Assembly (NCBI GenBank): GCA_030445875.1
Contig: JASUSX010000004.1
Location: forward strand, 1-22,831
Source of the DNA: Clostridia bacterium
GTDB lineage: Bacteria; Bacillota; DSM-521; Neomoorellales; Neomoorellaceae
Reading direction: 5' to 3'
DNA length: 22,831 nucleotides
In this document: positions 14,305 through 21,859 of the stretch, in pieces
How the letters are laid out: the number at the start of each line of letters is the position of its first letter
Position numbering within the stretch: the first letter of the stretch is position 1
Notes under the pieces: generated by a model
Database searches by the model: none
What the model was told of the DNA's origin: nothing
Seen by the model: only the letters and a program-made list of their open reading frames with translations
Program-made: the position numbers and the translations under genes

Positions 14305-17300
14305 ATGCATAATTATGGTATATTACAAATTGTCAGAGATAGCGAGCAGTTTCACGGCTTAAATAAGGGCTTTCGCCAGGGCCTGGCCGAGCAACAGGTC
14401 TATGGCCTGCCAGAGGGCTTAAAGGGCCTGTGGCTGGCTGCCCTGCTCACCGAGTATCACCCTATCCTGGTGGTAACGGCCGGGAGCGAAGAAGCGGGCC
14501 GGTTGGTGGCCGACCTGGAAACCTTCTGGCCGGGGGAAGGGAGTCATTATTTGCCGGCAGCAGAGATCCTGCCGGTGGAGGTATACGCCCATAGCTGGGA
14601 AGTGGCCGGACAGCGTCTGCAGACCCTGGTGGACCTGGTCAGCGGCCGCCTGCGGCTCCTGGTGGCGCCGGTGGACGCTTTGCTCCAGAGGTTACCACCC
14701 CCGGCAACCCTGCGGGAGGCCCTCCTGCCCCTGGAGACTGGCCAGACCATTGATCGCGAGGCCCTTTTACGCCGGTTAGTTACCATGGGCTACCAGCGGG
14801 AGGAAATAGTCACCGCCCCGGGGCAGGTAGCCGTTCGGGGGGGCATTATCGATATCTACCCCCCGGGGGCGGAAAATCCGGTACGCCTGGAGCTATTTGG
14901 GGATACCATTGATTTCCTGCGCTATTTCGAGGTTGATAACCAGCGCTCGGTAGCCGCAACGCGGGCCATTATCCTGGGACCGGCCCGGGAGGTACTCCCC
15001 CCACCGGACCTGCAACCAGGGCTACAGGCTTTGCGGGATGAATTTGCGCGCACCTACAATAACCTGCGTAAACGCCAGCCCCAGGCTGCCCGCGAGTTAA
15101 AGGAGAGGGTCCAGGGTATGATCGCCCGCCTGGAGATGGGGGACTGGCCTTCAGGCATCCATCAGCTCCAGGCCCTCTTTTACCCTAACCTGGCCACCCT
15201 CTTTGACTACTTCCCGCAGCCCCCCCTGGTGGTCCTGGACGACCCGGCACGCTTGCAGGAAGAGGTGCGCCGGCGGGAGCAGCAGCGCCTGGGGGTTTTA
15301 ACGGAGATGCTGGCCAGCGGCCTGGCCCTGCCCGCCCAGGGGCAGGCCTATATGGAAGCGGCCGAGCTGGACCGGCTGTACCAGCGTTACCAGCGCCTCT
15401 ATCTATCCCTGTTACCCAGGCGGGCACCGGGGACAAGTCCGCAGCGCACCATTGGCGTCGGGGCTCAATCTGTACCTGCTTTCCAGGGACGGATGGGCCT
15501 GATGGTCGATGAACTCAGTCGCTGGCGCCGGGACAACTACCATGTCATCCTGATGGTGGCCGACCCGGACCGCCTGGCGGGATTACGGCAGGGATTGGCC
15601 GATCAGGGCATTAACACCCAGGTCCTGGGGGAGGTAGCGAGCCTGCCCCCGGCGGGCCAGGTGATCATGGTCCCGGGGCGTTTGCGCCAGGGTTTTAGCT
15701 GGCCGGAGATGCGGCTGGCGGTTCTGGGTGACGCGGAGATATACGGTGGGGTCAGGAGGGCCCGCCGTCCCCGGGCTACCAGGGAAGGCAACAGGGTCAC
15801 CTCCTTCGACGACCTGCGGGAAGGTGATTATGTCGTCCACGTCCACCATGGTATCGGCCGCTACCTGGGGCTCAAACAACTGGAAGTAGGAGGCGTGAAG
15901 AAGGATTACCTCCTGATCCAGTACGCGGGCCAGGACCGCCTCTACGTACCCATTGACCAGGTATCCCTGGTGCAGAAATATGTAGGGGCCGAAGGCCATG
16001 TGCCCCGCCTGTATCGCCTGGGAGGCAATGAATGGCATAAGGTTAAAAGCCGCGTCCAGGAAGCCGTGCAGGCCATGGCAGAGGAATTGCTGGAGCTTTA
16101 CGCCCGGCGGGAGGCTATTCCCGGCTATGCCTTTTCCCCGGATACCCCCTGGCAGCGGGAATTTGAAGAGGCCTTCCCCTATACCGAGACCCCGGACCAG
16201 TTGAAAGCCATTGCCGAGGTTAAGGCGGATATGGAGAAACCCCGGCCTATGGACCGTCTCCTCTGCGGTGATGTCGGTTACGGTAAGACGGAAGTAGCCA
16301 TGCGGGCCGCCTTTAAGGCCGTCATGGATGGCAAGCAGGTAGCCTTGCTGGTACCAACTACCATCCTGGCCCAGCAGCACTACAACACCTTCCGGGGCCG
16401 CTTTGCCCCCTTCCCGATCAAAATTGCTGTCCTGAGCCGTTTCTCCTCCCCGGGGGAACAGAAACGGGTGGTTAAGGCCCTGAAACGGGGCGAGATAGAC
16501 ATCATCATCGGCACCCATCGCCTGTTATCCGCTGATGTAGCCTTCAAGAACCTGGGGCTGGTCATAATCGATGAAGAGCAGCGTTTCGGCGTGGCCCACA
16601 AAGAAAAGCTGAAAAAACTCCGTTACAGCGTGGATGCCTTGACCATGACGGCCACCCCCATCCCCCGCACCCTGCATATGGCCCTGGCCGGCGTGCGCAA
16701 TTTGAGCCTGATTGAAACACCGCCGGAGGATCGCTTTCCGGTGCAGACCTATGTGGTGGAGTACAGCCCGGAGCTGGTCCGGGAGGCCATCCGCCGGGAA
16801 CTGGAACGGGGCGGCCAGGTTTATTTTGTCCACAACCGGGTAGCTGACATCGACCGTTTTGCCTATCACATCCAGCAGCTGGTACCGGAGGCCAGGATAG
16901 GGATAGGCCACGGCCAGATGGAGGAAAGGGAACTGGAAAAGGTCATGCTGGATTTTATCGAAGGCCAGTATGACGTCCTGGTGTGCACCACCATTGTCGA
17001 GAATGGGCTGGACATCCCCAACGTCAATACCCTCATTGTTGACGAGAGCGACAGCTTCGGCCTGGCCCAGCTTTACCAGCTGCGAGGCCGGGTAGGCCGG
17101 ACCAACCGCCTGGCCTACGCCTATTTTACCTACCGGCCGGATAAGGTCCTGGGGGAACTTGCTGAGAAGCGCCTGGCGGCCATCCGGGAGTTTACAGCCT
17201 TTGGCTCCGGGTATAAAATCGCCCTGCGCGACCTGCAGATCCGGGGTGCCGGGAACCTGCTGGGGCCGGAACAGCACGGCCATATGCTGGCCGTGGGTTT

Positions 17301-17859
17301 TGACCTGTACTGCCAGCTCCTGGAGGAAGCGGTGCAGAAATTAAAGCGCCAGCGGGGCGAAATGGCACCGGAGGCGGCGCCGGTAGCGGTAGCCCCGGCG
17401 GCCCCGGTGGAACTGACGGTGGACACCTTCTTAAGCGACGACTATATCCCCGATGCGGCCCTGAAAATGGAGGTTTACCACCGCTTGATGGCCGCCCGGG
17501 ATCTGGACGAAGTGGAGGATATTGCTGCTGAGATGACTGACCGCTACGGTTTGCCGCCGGCGGCGGCCCGGAACCTCGTGGACCTTACCAGGGTACGCCT
17601 CCTGGCCCAGGAGGTGGGGGTAGAGAGCGTCCACCAGAAGGGTAAAGAGGTAGAACTGAGTTTTGGCCAGGGGCACAGGCTGCGGGGGGAGAAGTTGCTC
17701 CAGCTCACCCAGTATTTTCCCCGCAAGCTGGCCTTCTCTTCTACCAACGGTTTAACCATCAGGGTGCGGGCAGCTGGCCTGGACCAGCAGGGGTTGCTGG
17801 CTTTGCTGGCCGACGTTTTGACCCGGATTAGATACCTGGTCGCGGAAGCGGTGAGTTAA
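14305..17859 (+). CDS. mfd: Transcription-repair coupling factor
   Basis: Mfd is the cytoplasmic DNA translocase that removes stalled RNA polymerase at DNA damage and recruits UvrA. The 1,184-residue protein has the normal domain order. A UvrB-like module covers roughly the first 350 residues. The RNA-polymerase interaction domain is at about 500-560 (FDDLREGDYVVHVHHGIGRY). Two RecA-like motor domains follow, with Walker A GDVGYGKT (655-662, Lys661), the DEEQ box (756-759) and TATPIPRTLHMAL. After the second motor domain comes the translocation/TRCF region (IRGAGNLLGPEQHGHM), then the C-terminal TRCF domain at about 1035-1110 (LSDDYIPDAALKMEVYHRL). The length matches the family. The ATG at 14305 has GGAG (14292-14295) nine bases upstream. 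A second TTGACT (14279-14284) precedes it without a clear -10. No inactivating change was seen. Confidence 0.97.
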   Translation: MHNYGILQIVRDSEQFHGLNKGFRQGLAEQQVYGLPEGLKGLWLAALLTEYHPILVVTAGSEEAGRLVADLETFWPGEGSHYLPAAEILPVEVYAHSWEVAGQRLQTLVDLVSGRLRLLVAPVDALLQRLPPPATLREALLPLETGQTIDREALLRRLVTMGYQREEIVTAPGQVAVRGGIIDIYPPGAENPVRLELFGDTIDFLRYFEVDNQRSVAATRAIILGPAREVLPPPDLQPGLQALRDEFARTYNNLRKRQPQAARELKERVQGMIARLEMGDWPSGIHQLQALFYPNLATLFDYFPQPPLVVLDDPARLQEEVRRREQQRLGVLTEMLASGLALPAQGQAYMEAAELDRLYQRYQRLYLSLLPRRAPGTSPQRTIGVGAQSVPAFQGRMGLMVDELSRWRRDNYHVILMVADPDRLAGLRQGLADQGINTQVLGEVASLPPAGQVIMVPGRLRQGFSWPEMRLAVLGDAEIYGGVRRARRPRATREGNRVTSFDDLREGDYVVHVHHGIGRYLGLKQLEVGGVKKDYLLIQYAGQDRLYVPIDQVSLVQKYVGAEGHVPRLYRLGGNEWHKVKSRVQEAVQAMAEELLELYARREAIPGYAFSPDTPWQREFEEAFPYTETPDQLKAIAEVKADMEKPRPMDRLLCGDVGYGKTEVAMRAAFKAVMDGKQVALLVPTTILAQQHYNTFRGRFAPFPIKIAVLSRFSSPGEQKRVVKALKRGEIDIIIGTHRLLSADVAFKNLGLVIIDEEQRFGVAHKEKLKKLRYSVDALTMTATPIPRTLHMALAGVRNLSLIETPPEDRFPVQTYVVEYSPELVREAIRRELERGGQVYFVHNRVADIDRFAYHIQQLVPEARIGIGHGQMEERELEKVMLDFIEGQYDVLVCTTIVENGLDIPNVNTLIVDESDSFGLAQLYQLRGRVGRTNRLAYAYFTYRPDKVLGELAEKRLAAIREFTAFGSGYKIALRDLQIRGAGNLLGPEQHGHMLAVGFDLYCQLLEEAVQKLKRQRGEMAPEAAPVAVAPAAPVELTVDTFLSDDYIPDAALKMEVYHRLMAARDLDEVEDIAAEMTDRYGLPPAAARNLVDLTRVRLLAQEVGVESVHQKGKEVELSFGQGHRLRGEKLLQLTQYFPRKLAFSSTNGLTIRVRAAGLDQQGLLALLADVLTRIRYLVAEAVS

Positions 17860-17894
17860 ACAGGGGGATAAAACAGTTACGGGAGGGGTTAATT

Positions 17895-18806
17895 TTGCCG
17901 CTGGAGAACTTCAACAGCATCTGGGCGGGTTTGCAGCCGCGGTTTACCTTGTTCCTGGAAAGGCTTTTCTGGGTGGGGGTAATCATAGTAGCCGCCCTGA
18001 TAACCCTGAATATTGTTTCCCGCCTTATCCACCGCCTTTTCCGGGTGTCCCGGCGGGATCCGCACAAAGAAAAGACCCTGGAAACCCTTTTAACTTCAGC
18101 CCTGCGCTATCTTATCTATGCGCTGGCTATTATGCTGGCCCTGGAGCAGTTTATCGACATCGCCCCCATCATTGCCGGGGCCGGGGTGCTGGGCCTGGCC
18201 GTGGGTTTTGGCGCCCAGAGCCTGGTGAAGGACATCATTACCGGTTTCTTTATCATCTTTGAAGACCAGTTTCATGTGGGGGACCTGATAGAGGTCAACG
18301 GCCAGGTCACCGGTACGGTAGAAGAGCTGGGTCTGCGGCTGACTACGATCCGGGAATGGAGCGGGAAAAAGTTCTACATCGCTAACAGCGAGATTAAGAC
18401 GGTGCGTAACTATAACCGGGAAGAGCTGCGCGCCATTGTCACGGCGACCTTCCCCTTTGAAGAGGACCCCCGTAAAATCCGTCGGGTTTTAGAACAGGTC
18501 TGCCGGGAGGTACAGGCAGAGTATGCGCGGGAGCTGATCCAGGGGGCGGAAGGGCCCGTGGAGCCCCCCAGCATCTACGGCGTTACCGATATTGATAAGA
18601 CGGACAAAGGGGGCCAGTTTACCATTACCGCCCTCGCCCAACCGGGCTCCCTTTGGACCATTGAAAAGGCCCTGCGGGAAAAGATCTGGCAGGCCTGCCG
18701 GGACAACGGCATCCGCCTGGCTTACCCCACCCGGGTTTATGTCAACACACCAGCCGGGGAGGAAGGTCCGGTTAGAGGTGGCTACCAGACTGAGTCCGGG
18801 CATTAA
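17895..18806 (+). CDS. MscS-family small-conductance mechanosensitive channel
   Basis: The 303-residue membrane protein has hydrophobic segments near residues 18-42, 60-82 and 90-118. The last is the glycine/alanine-rich pore helix (IIAGAGVLGLAVGFGAQSLV), followed by KDIITGFFIIFEDQFHVGDL, the start of the MscS beta domain, and FYIANSEIKTVRNYNRE. The cytoplasmic alpha/beta domain runs to about residue 285. It would form a heptameric channel that opens under membrane tension to release solutes after osmotic downshock. The start is TTG at 17895, six bases after GGGAGGGG. It lies 35 bases after mfd and probably shares its transcript. Bacillus subtilis has no channel at this position; there spoVT directly follows mfd. 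Confidence 0.93.
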   Translation: MPLENFNSIWAGLQPRFTLFLERLFWVGVIIVAALITLNIVSRLIHRLFRVSRRDPHKEKTLETLLTSALRYLIYALAIMLALEQFIDIAPIIAGAGVLGLAVGFGAQSLVKDIITGFFIIFEDQFHVGDLIEVNGQVTGTVEELGLRLTTIREWSGKKFYIANSEIKTVRNYNREELRAIVTATFPFEEDPRKIRRVLEQVCREVQAEYARELIQGAEGPVEPPSIYGVTDIDKTDKGGQFTITALAQPGSLWTIEKALREKIWQACRDNGIRLAYPTRVYVNTPAGEEGPVRGGYQTESGH

Positions 18807-18887
18807 TAACAGCACCTAAAGTATTATTTTTTACGCCGGTGCCGGGTTTTATCCCTCATCCCAGTTATAGAAAAGGCAGGGAAAAAA

Positions 18888-18918
18888 TGAATAAACCTCC
18901 GGGTTGGTTTATATACTA
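18888..18918 (+). promoter_or_regulatory. Sigma-G-type (forespore) promoter of spoVT
   Basis: TGAATA (18888-18893) and TATACTA (18912-18918) are separated by 18 bases. The sigma-G consensus from Bacillus subtilis is close to TGAATA and CATACTA with 17-18 bases between, so 12 of 13 box positions agree. spoVT is known to be sigma-G dependent in B. subtilis, which makes the call more than a chance match. Confidence 0.75.
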
Positions 18919-18929
18919 ACAGTGAAAGT

Positions 18930-18963
18930 TAATCCTTAGAAAGGGTTACCCGAAAATGGGTAA
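18930..18963 (+). promoter_or_regulatory. Two mutually exclusive small hairpins in the spoVT leader
   Basis: TAATCC (18930-18935) can pair with GGGTTA (18943-18948). TTACCC (18946-18951), which shares bases with that second arm, can instead pair with GGGTAA (18958-18963), ending just before the GGGGGG ribosome site. Only one can form at a time. This is simple sequence complementarity without further support. Confidence 0.3.
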
Positions 18964-18980
18964 AGGGGGGATAGACAGCA

Positions 18981-19532
18981 ATGAAGGCAACAGGTATCGT
19001 GCGGCGTATAGACGATCTAGGACGCGTAGTAATACCCAAAGAAATCAGACGTACCCTGCGTATCCGCGAAGGTGATCCGCTGGAAATCTTCGTTGATCGC
19101 GAAGGTGAGGTTATCTTAAAAAAGTACTCGCCTATTGGTGAATTAGGAGACTTTGCCAAGGAATATGCAGATTCGCTTCATGAAGCCATCGGGCATATCG
19201 CCTGCATCGCTGATCGGGACAACATCATAGCTGTGGCCGGTGCCCCAAAAAAGGAATTCCTGGATAAGCCCATTGGGTCGGCCGTAGAAAAGGTAATGGA
19301 AGAGCGCAAGCCGGTCCTGATTAATTCCCCTACTGAAGACCTGTTCCCCATTGATGGCGAGGGAGAAGCCTATAGATTTACAGCGGAAGTCATTGCTCCT
19401 ATAATTGCCGAAGGCGATCCCATAGGGGCAGTAATTATTTGCTCGCGGGAGCAAGGGGCCAGGATGGGGGATATGGAGCTCAAGCTGGCCGAAACGGCAG
19501 CGGGCTTTCTGGCCAAACAAATGGAACAATGA
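18981..19532 (+). CDS. spoVT: Stage V sporulation regulator SpoVT
   Basis: SpoVT tunes forespore gene expression late in sporulation and affects spore properties and germination. The 183-residue protein has the AbrB-type swapped-hairpin DNA-binding domain (1-50: MKATGIVRRIDDLGRVVIPK, then IRRTLRIREGDPLEIFVD) and a C-terminal GAF-like domain (about 60-180, ending LAETAAGFLAKQMEQ). The length compares well with about 178 residues in Bacillus subtilis. The ATG at 18981 follows a strong GGGGGG site. It has its own sigma-G-type promoter and terminator, so it forms a single-gene unit. It marks the organism as a spore former. Confidence 0.96.
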   Translation: MKATGIVRRIDDLGRVVIPKEIRRTLRIREGDPLEIFVDREGEVILKKYSPIGELGDFAKEYADSLHEAIGHIACIADRDNIIAVAGAPKKEFLDKPIGSAVEKVMEERKPVLINSPTEDLFPIDGEGEAYRFTAEVIAPIIAEGDPIGAVIICSREQGARMGDMELKLAETAAGFLAKQMEQ

Positions 19533-19533
19533 A

Positions 19534-19561
19534 GCGGCGCCCCGGCGCCGCCTTCTTTTTT
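19534..19561 (+). terminator. Intrinsic terminator of spoVT
   Basis: GCGGCGCC and GGCGCCGC (19534-19551) form a very GC-rich hairpin two bases after the stop codon. A T-rich run (CTTCTTTTTT) follows directly. Confidence 0.92.
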
Positions 19562-19570
19562 GCCGGGTGT

Positions 19571-19581
19571 TATGGTACAAT
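19571..19581 (+). promoter_or_regulatory. Possible extended -10 promoter of mazG
   Basis: TATGGTACAAT contains a TACAAT -10 box (19576-19581) preceded by the TRTGN extension that can replace a -35 box. No good -35 is visible because the spoVT terminator lies there. The leader would be about 27 bases. Confidence 0.45.
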
Positions 19582-19614
19582 AAAGTGGTATGCTTTTCCT
19601 GTGAGGCGAGGTAG

Positions 19615-21078
19615 ATGGGCAAAATCATTATCGCCGGTCTGGGACCCGGCGACCCGGGCCAGGTACCAGCGGCGGTTTTAGCGGCCCTGGCGGAGGTGGA
19701 CAGGATCTACCTGCGTACGACGCAGCACCCGGCAGTAGCAGCTTTAGCCGGGCGGGGCTTCAAGTGGGAGACCTTCGACCGCTTTTATGAAGAAGCGGGT
19801 GATTTCGAGGAACTCTACCAGCGGATAACCGTTACCCTGCTCCAGGAGGCCAGGGAGGAGGTAGTGGCTTACCTTGTTCCCGGCCACCCCCTGGTAGCGG
19901 AAAAAAGCGTAGCCCTCCTTTTGGAGGCCGCCCCGGCAGCAGGCCTGGATCTCCGGGTCATCCCGGCCATGAGCTGCCTGGACGCCCTCTACACGGCCCT
20001 GCACCTGGACCCTACCCGGGGCATAACGGTACACGACGCCCTGGATTTTGCCACCCCCGGCCTGGATCCCGGCCGGGGTCTCATCCTCACCCAGGTTTAC
20101 AACCAGAGGGTAGCGGCGGCTACCAAATTGAACCTGATGGAGCTTTACCCGGATGAGCACCCGGTGACGATTGTCCGGGCCGCAGGTATGCCCGGGGAGG
20201 AACGGGTGGAGACTGTCCCCCTCTACACCATCGATCGTTTGCCCTGGATTGATCACCTCACCAGTCTCTACCTGCCGCCTTACCCGGCCGGGCGGGACCG
20301 CACCCTCCCGGGCCTGGTGGCGATCATGGCCCGGTTACGCAGCCAGGAGGGTTGCCCCTGGGATCGGGAGCAAACCCACCAGTCCCTGAAACGTTACCTG
20401 GTGGAGGAGACCTATGAGGTCCTGGAGGCCATTGATAGCGGGGATATGCATAAACTGGCGGAAGAGCTGGGAGACTTACTATTACAGGTGGTTTTCCATG
20501 CCCGGCTGGCGGAAGAGGAGGGCGATTTTACCCTGGCAGATTGCCTGGAAGCCATCTGCACCAAGATGCGTCGCCGTCACCCCCATGTCTTTGGCACCAC
20601 GACCCTTAGTACTGCCGGCGAGGTACTGGCCCGCTGGGATCAGATCAAGGCAGCTGAGAAAAGGGCTAGCGGAGAGCAGGAACCCTCGGTATTAAGCGTA
20701 CCCCGGGGTATGCCGGCCCTCCTGCAGGCCCTGAAGGTCCAGGAACAGGCAGCCCGGGTGGGTTTCGACTGGCCTGATATGGCTGGCGTCTGGGACAAGG
20801 TGCAAGAAGAGCTGGCGGAACTGCAGAGGGCGGTGGCCGAGGAACAAAAAAGGGAACAGGAGGCGGAAGCGGGGGACCTCCTCTTCGCGGTGGTCAACCT
20901 GGCCCGCCGGCTGGGGATCGAGCCGGAGGCCGCCTTGCAGGCTACGGTTGCTAAATTTATCCGCCGGTTTCACTATATAGAACAAAGGGCCCGGCAGCAG
21001 GGCCTTAAGATAGAAGCTCTTTCCCTGACAGCAATGGATGCCCTATGGGAAGAGGCGAAAAAAATTCCAGGAATATAA
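19615..21078 (+). CDS. mazG: Nucleoside triphosphate pyrophosphohydrolase MazG fused to a tetrapyrrole-methylase-like domain (YabN type)
   Basis: The 487-residue protein has an N-terminal domain of the tetrapyrrole (SAM-dependent) methylase fold (about 1-220, with IIIAGLGPGDPGQV and YLVPGHPLVAEKSV), then two MazG modules. The first (about 235-330: LRSQEGCPWDREQTHQSL) has the metal site Glu264/Glu265, Glu268, Glu284 and Asp287. The second (about 370-470: VGFDWPDMAGVWDKVQEELA) has EAEAGDLLFAVVNLAR. MazG hydrolyses NTPs to NMP and pyrophosphate, cleaning or tuning the nucleotide pool. The role of the methylase-like domain is unknown in the family. The same fusion is YabN in Bacillus subtilis, also close to spoVT. 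The ATG at 19615 follows GAGGCGAGG. The HU gene follows after 76 bases. Confidence 0.94.
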   Translation: MGKIIIAGLGPGDPGQVPAAVLAALAEVDRIYLRTTQHPAVAALAGRGFKWETFDRFYEEAGDFEELYQRITVTLLQEAREEVVAYLVPGHPLVAEKSVALLLEAAPAAGLDLRVIPAMSCLDALYTALHLDPTRGITVHDALDFATPGLDPGRGLILTQVYNQRVAAATKLNLMELYPDEHPVTIVRAAGMPGEERVETVPLYTIDRLPWIDHLTSLYLPPYPAGRDRTLPGLVAIMARLRSQEGCPWDREQTHQSLKRYLVEETYEVLEAIDSGDMHKLAEELGDLLLQVVFHARLAEEEGDFTLADCLEAICTKMRRRHPHVFGTTTLSTAGEVLARWDQIKAAEKRASGEQEPSVLSVPRGMPALLQALKVQEQAARVGFDWPDMAGVWDKVQEELAELQRAVAEEQKREQEAEAGDLLFAVVNLARRLGIEPEAALQATVAKFIRRFHYIEQRARQQGLKIEALSLTAMDALWEEAKKIPGI

Positions 21079-21154
21079 CCGGTAATGCAGGAGATTGTTG
21101 GATTATAGCGAATAAGAGTGAACAGGGCATATGATTGAGCAGGAGGGATAAAAG

Positions 21155-21430
21155 TTGAACAAAATGGATCTCGTGGCCAGCGTGGCCGAAAAAGCTGAAC
21201 TAACCAAGAAGGAAGCGGAAAAGGTGGTCAACGCGGTCCTGGCCAGCATCGAAGAAGCCCTGGCCCAGGGTGATAAGGTTCAGTTAGTGGGATTTGGTAC
21301 CTTTGAAATCAAGGAAAGGGCGGCCCGGGTAGGGCGTAATCCACGGACCGGCGAGGAGATCGAGATTGCCGCTACCAGGGCGCCTGTTTTTAAGGCGGGC
21401 AAGGCCCTGAAGGATGCAGTGGCCAGATAA
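21155..21430 (+). CDS. hup: HU-family DNA-binding protein
   Basis: HU is a small basic dimer that bends and compacts DNA. The 91-residue protein has the N-terminal helical part ([20 protein letters not shown]), the [18 protein letters not shown] stretch, the DNA-clasping arm with the conserved [11 protein letters not shown] including its proline, and a C-terminal [11 protein letters not shown]. The length is exactly that of HU. The start is TTG at 21155, six bases after AGGAGGGAT; an ATG at 21164 would shorten it by three residues. A strong terminator follows, so most HU transcripts should end there. A mazG-HU-S4-protein order is common in Clostridia as I recall; Bacillus subtilis has no HU gene here. 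Confidence 0.96.
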   Translation: MNKMDLVASVAEKAELTKKEAEKVVNAVLASIEEALAQGDKVQLVGFGTFEIKERAARVGRNPRTGEEIEIAATRAPVFKAGKALKDAVAR

Positions 21431-21444
21431 ACTGTAGCAAGGAG

Positions 21445-21478
21445 GGAAATCAGGCTTCAGGCCTGATTTCCTGTTTTT
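21445..21478 (+). terminator. Intrinsic terminator of the HU gene
   Basis: GGAAATCAGGC (21445-21455) and GCCTGATTTCC (21461-21471) form a perfect 11-base-pair stem with loop TTCAG, followed by TGTTTTT. It lies directly before the ribosome site of the S4-domain gene, so rqcP expression depends on readthrough or on a start site not seen here. Confidence 0.92.
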
Positions 21479-21491
21479 GGGGGGTAGGGTT

Positions 21492-21761
21492 ATGCGTCTG
21501 GACAAATTCTTAAAGGTATCCCGCTTGATTAAGAGGCGGACCCTGGCCAAGGAGGTATGCGCCGGCGGCGGGGTAGAGGTTAACCGGCGGCCGGCTAAGG
21601 CCAGTACAGAAGTAAAGCCGGGGGATGTGTTAACCTTGAAGATAGGCAACCACTGGCAAACGGTGGAGATCCTGGCTACGCCGGAGCATATAGCTGCCGA
21701 TCAGGCCCGGGATACTTACCGCCTCCTGGCCGAAGGGAAAACAGAGGGTGAGAGTGGCTAA
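21492..21761 (+). CDS. rqcP: S4-domain RNA-binding protein RqcP (YabO)
   Basis: The 89-residue protein is one S4 RNA-binding domain: MRLDKFLKVSRLIKRRTLAK, then GGGVEVNRRPAKASTEVKPG and a short acidic tail. RqcP (formerly YabO) works with RqcH on stalled 50S subunits, where it helps move the peptidyl-tRNA during C-terminal alanine tailing in bacterial ribosome quality control. In Bacillus subtilis yabO directly follows yabN (mazG), which supports the assignment; here an HU gene lies between them. The ATG at 21492 is preferred, with GGGGGG (21479-21484) seven bases upstream; a TTG at 21477 would fall in the HU terminator tail. The Hsp15-type S4 paralogue is the main alternative. Confidence 0.88.
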   Translation: MRLDKFLKVSRLIKRRTLAKEVCAGGGVEVNRRPAKASTEVKPGDVLTLKIGNHWQTVEILATPEHIAADQARDTYRLLAEGKTEGESG

Positions 21762-21792
21762 AGCCCGCTCCTCCATGCCCATTGCGCCGCGA

Positions 21793-21824
21793 TGCATAGT
21801 CATGGAAGTTACTTGCCTATACTA
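21793..21824 (+). promoter_or_regulatory. Possible sporulation-type promoter of the SpoIID-like gene
   Basis: TGCATA (21793-21798) and TATACTA (21818-21824) resemble sigma-G boxes, but the spacing is 19 bases, one more than usual. The -10-like heptamer is identical to that before spoVT. No sigma-A -35 box fits. An inverted pair TCCATG (21772-21777) and CATGGA (21801-21806) surrounds the -35-like box. Confidence 0.4.
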
Positions 21825-21859
21825 GGGAAAAGAAAAACCTCGGAAAGGCAGTGACGGAC

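Noticed and set aside
15583..16518. 311-codon open frame on the minus strand inside mfd
   Set aside because: It is a shadow of GC-rich mfd codons. The mfd reading frame contains every expected motif across the same bases.
16525..17283. 252-codon open frame on the minus strand inside mfd
   Set aside because: It lies opposite the second motor domain of Mfd and has no ribosome site or recognisable domain.
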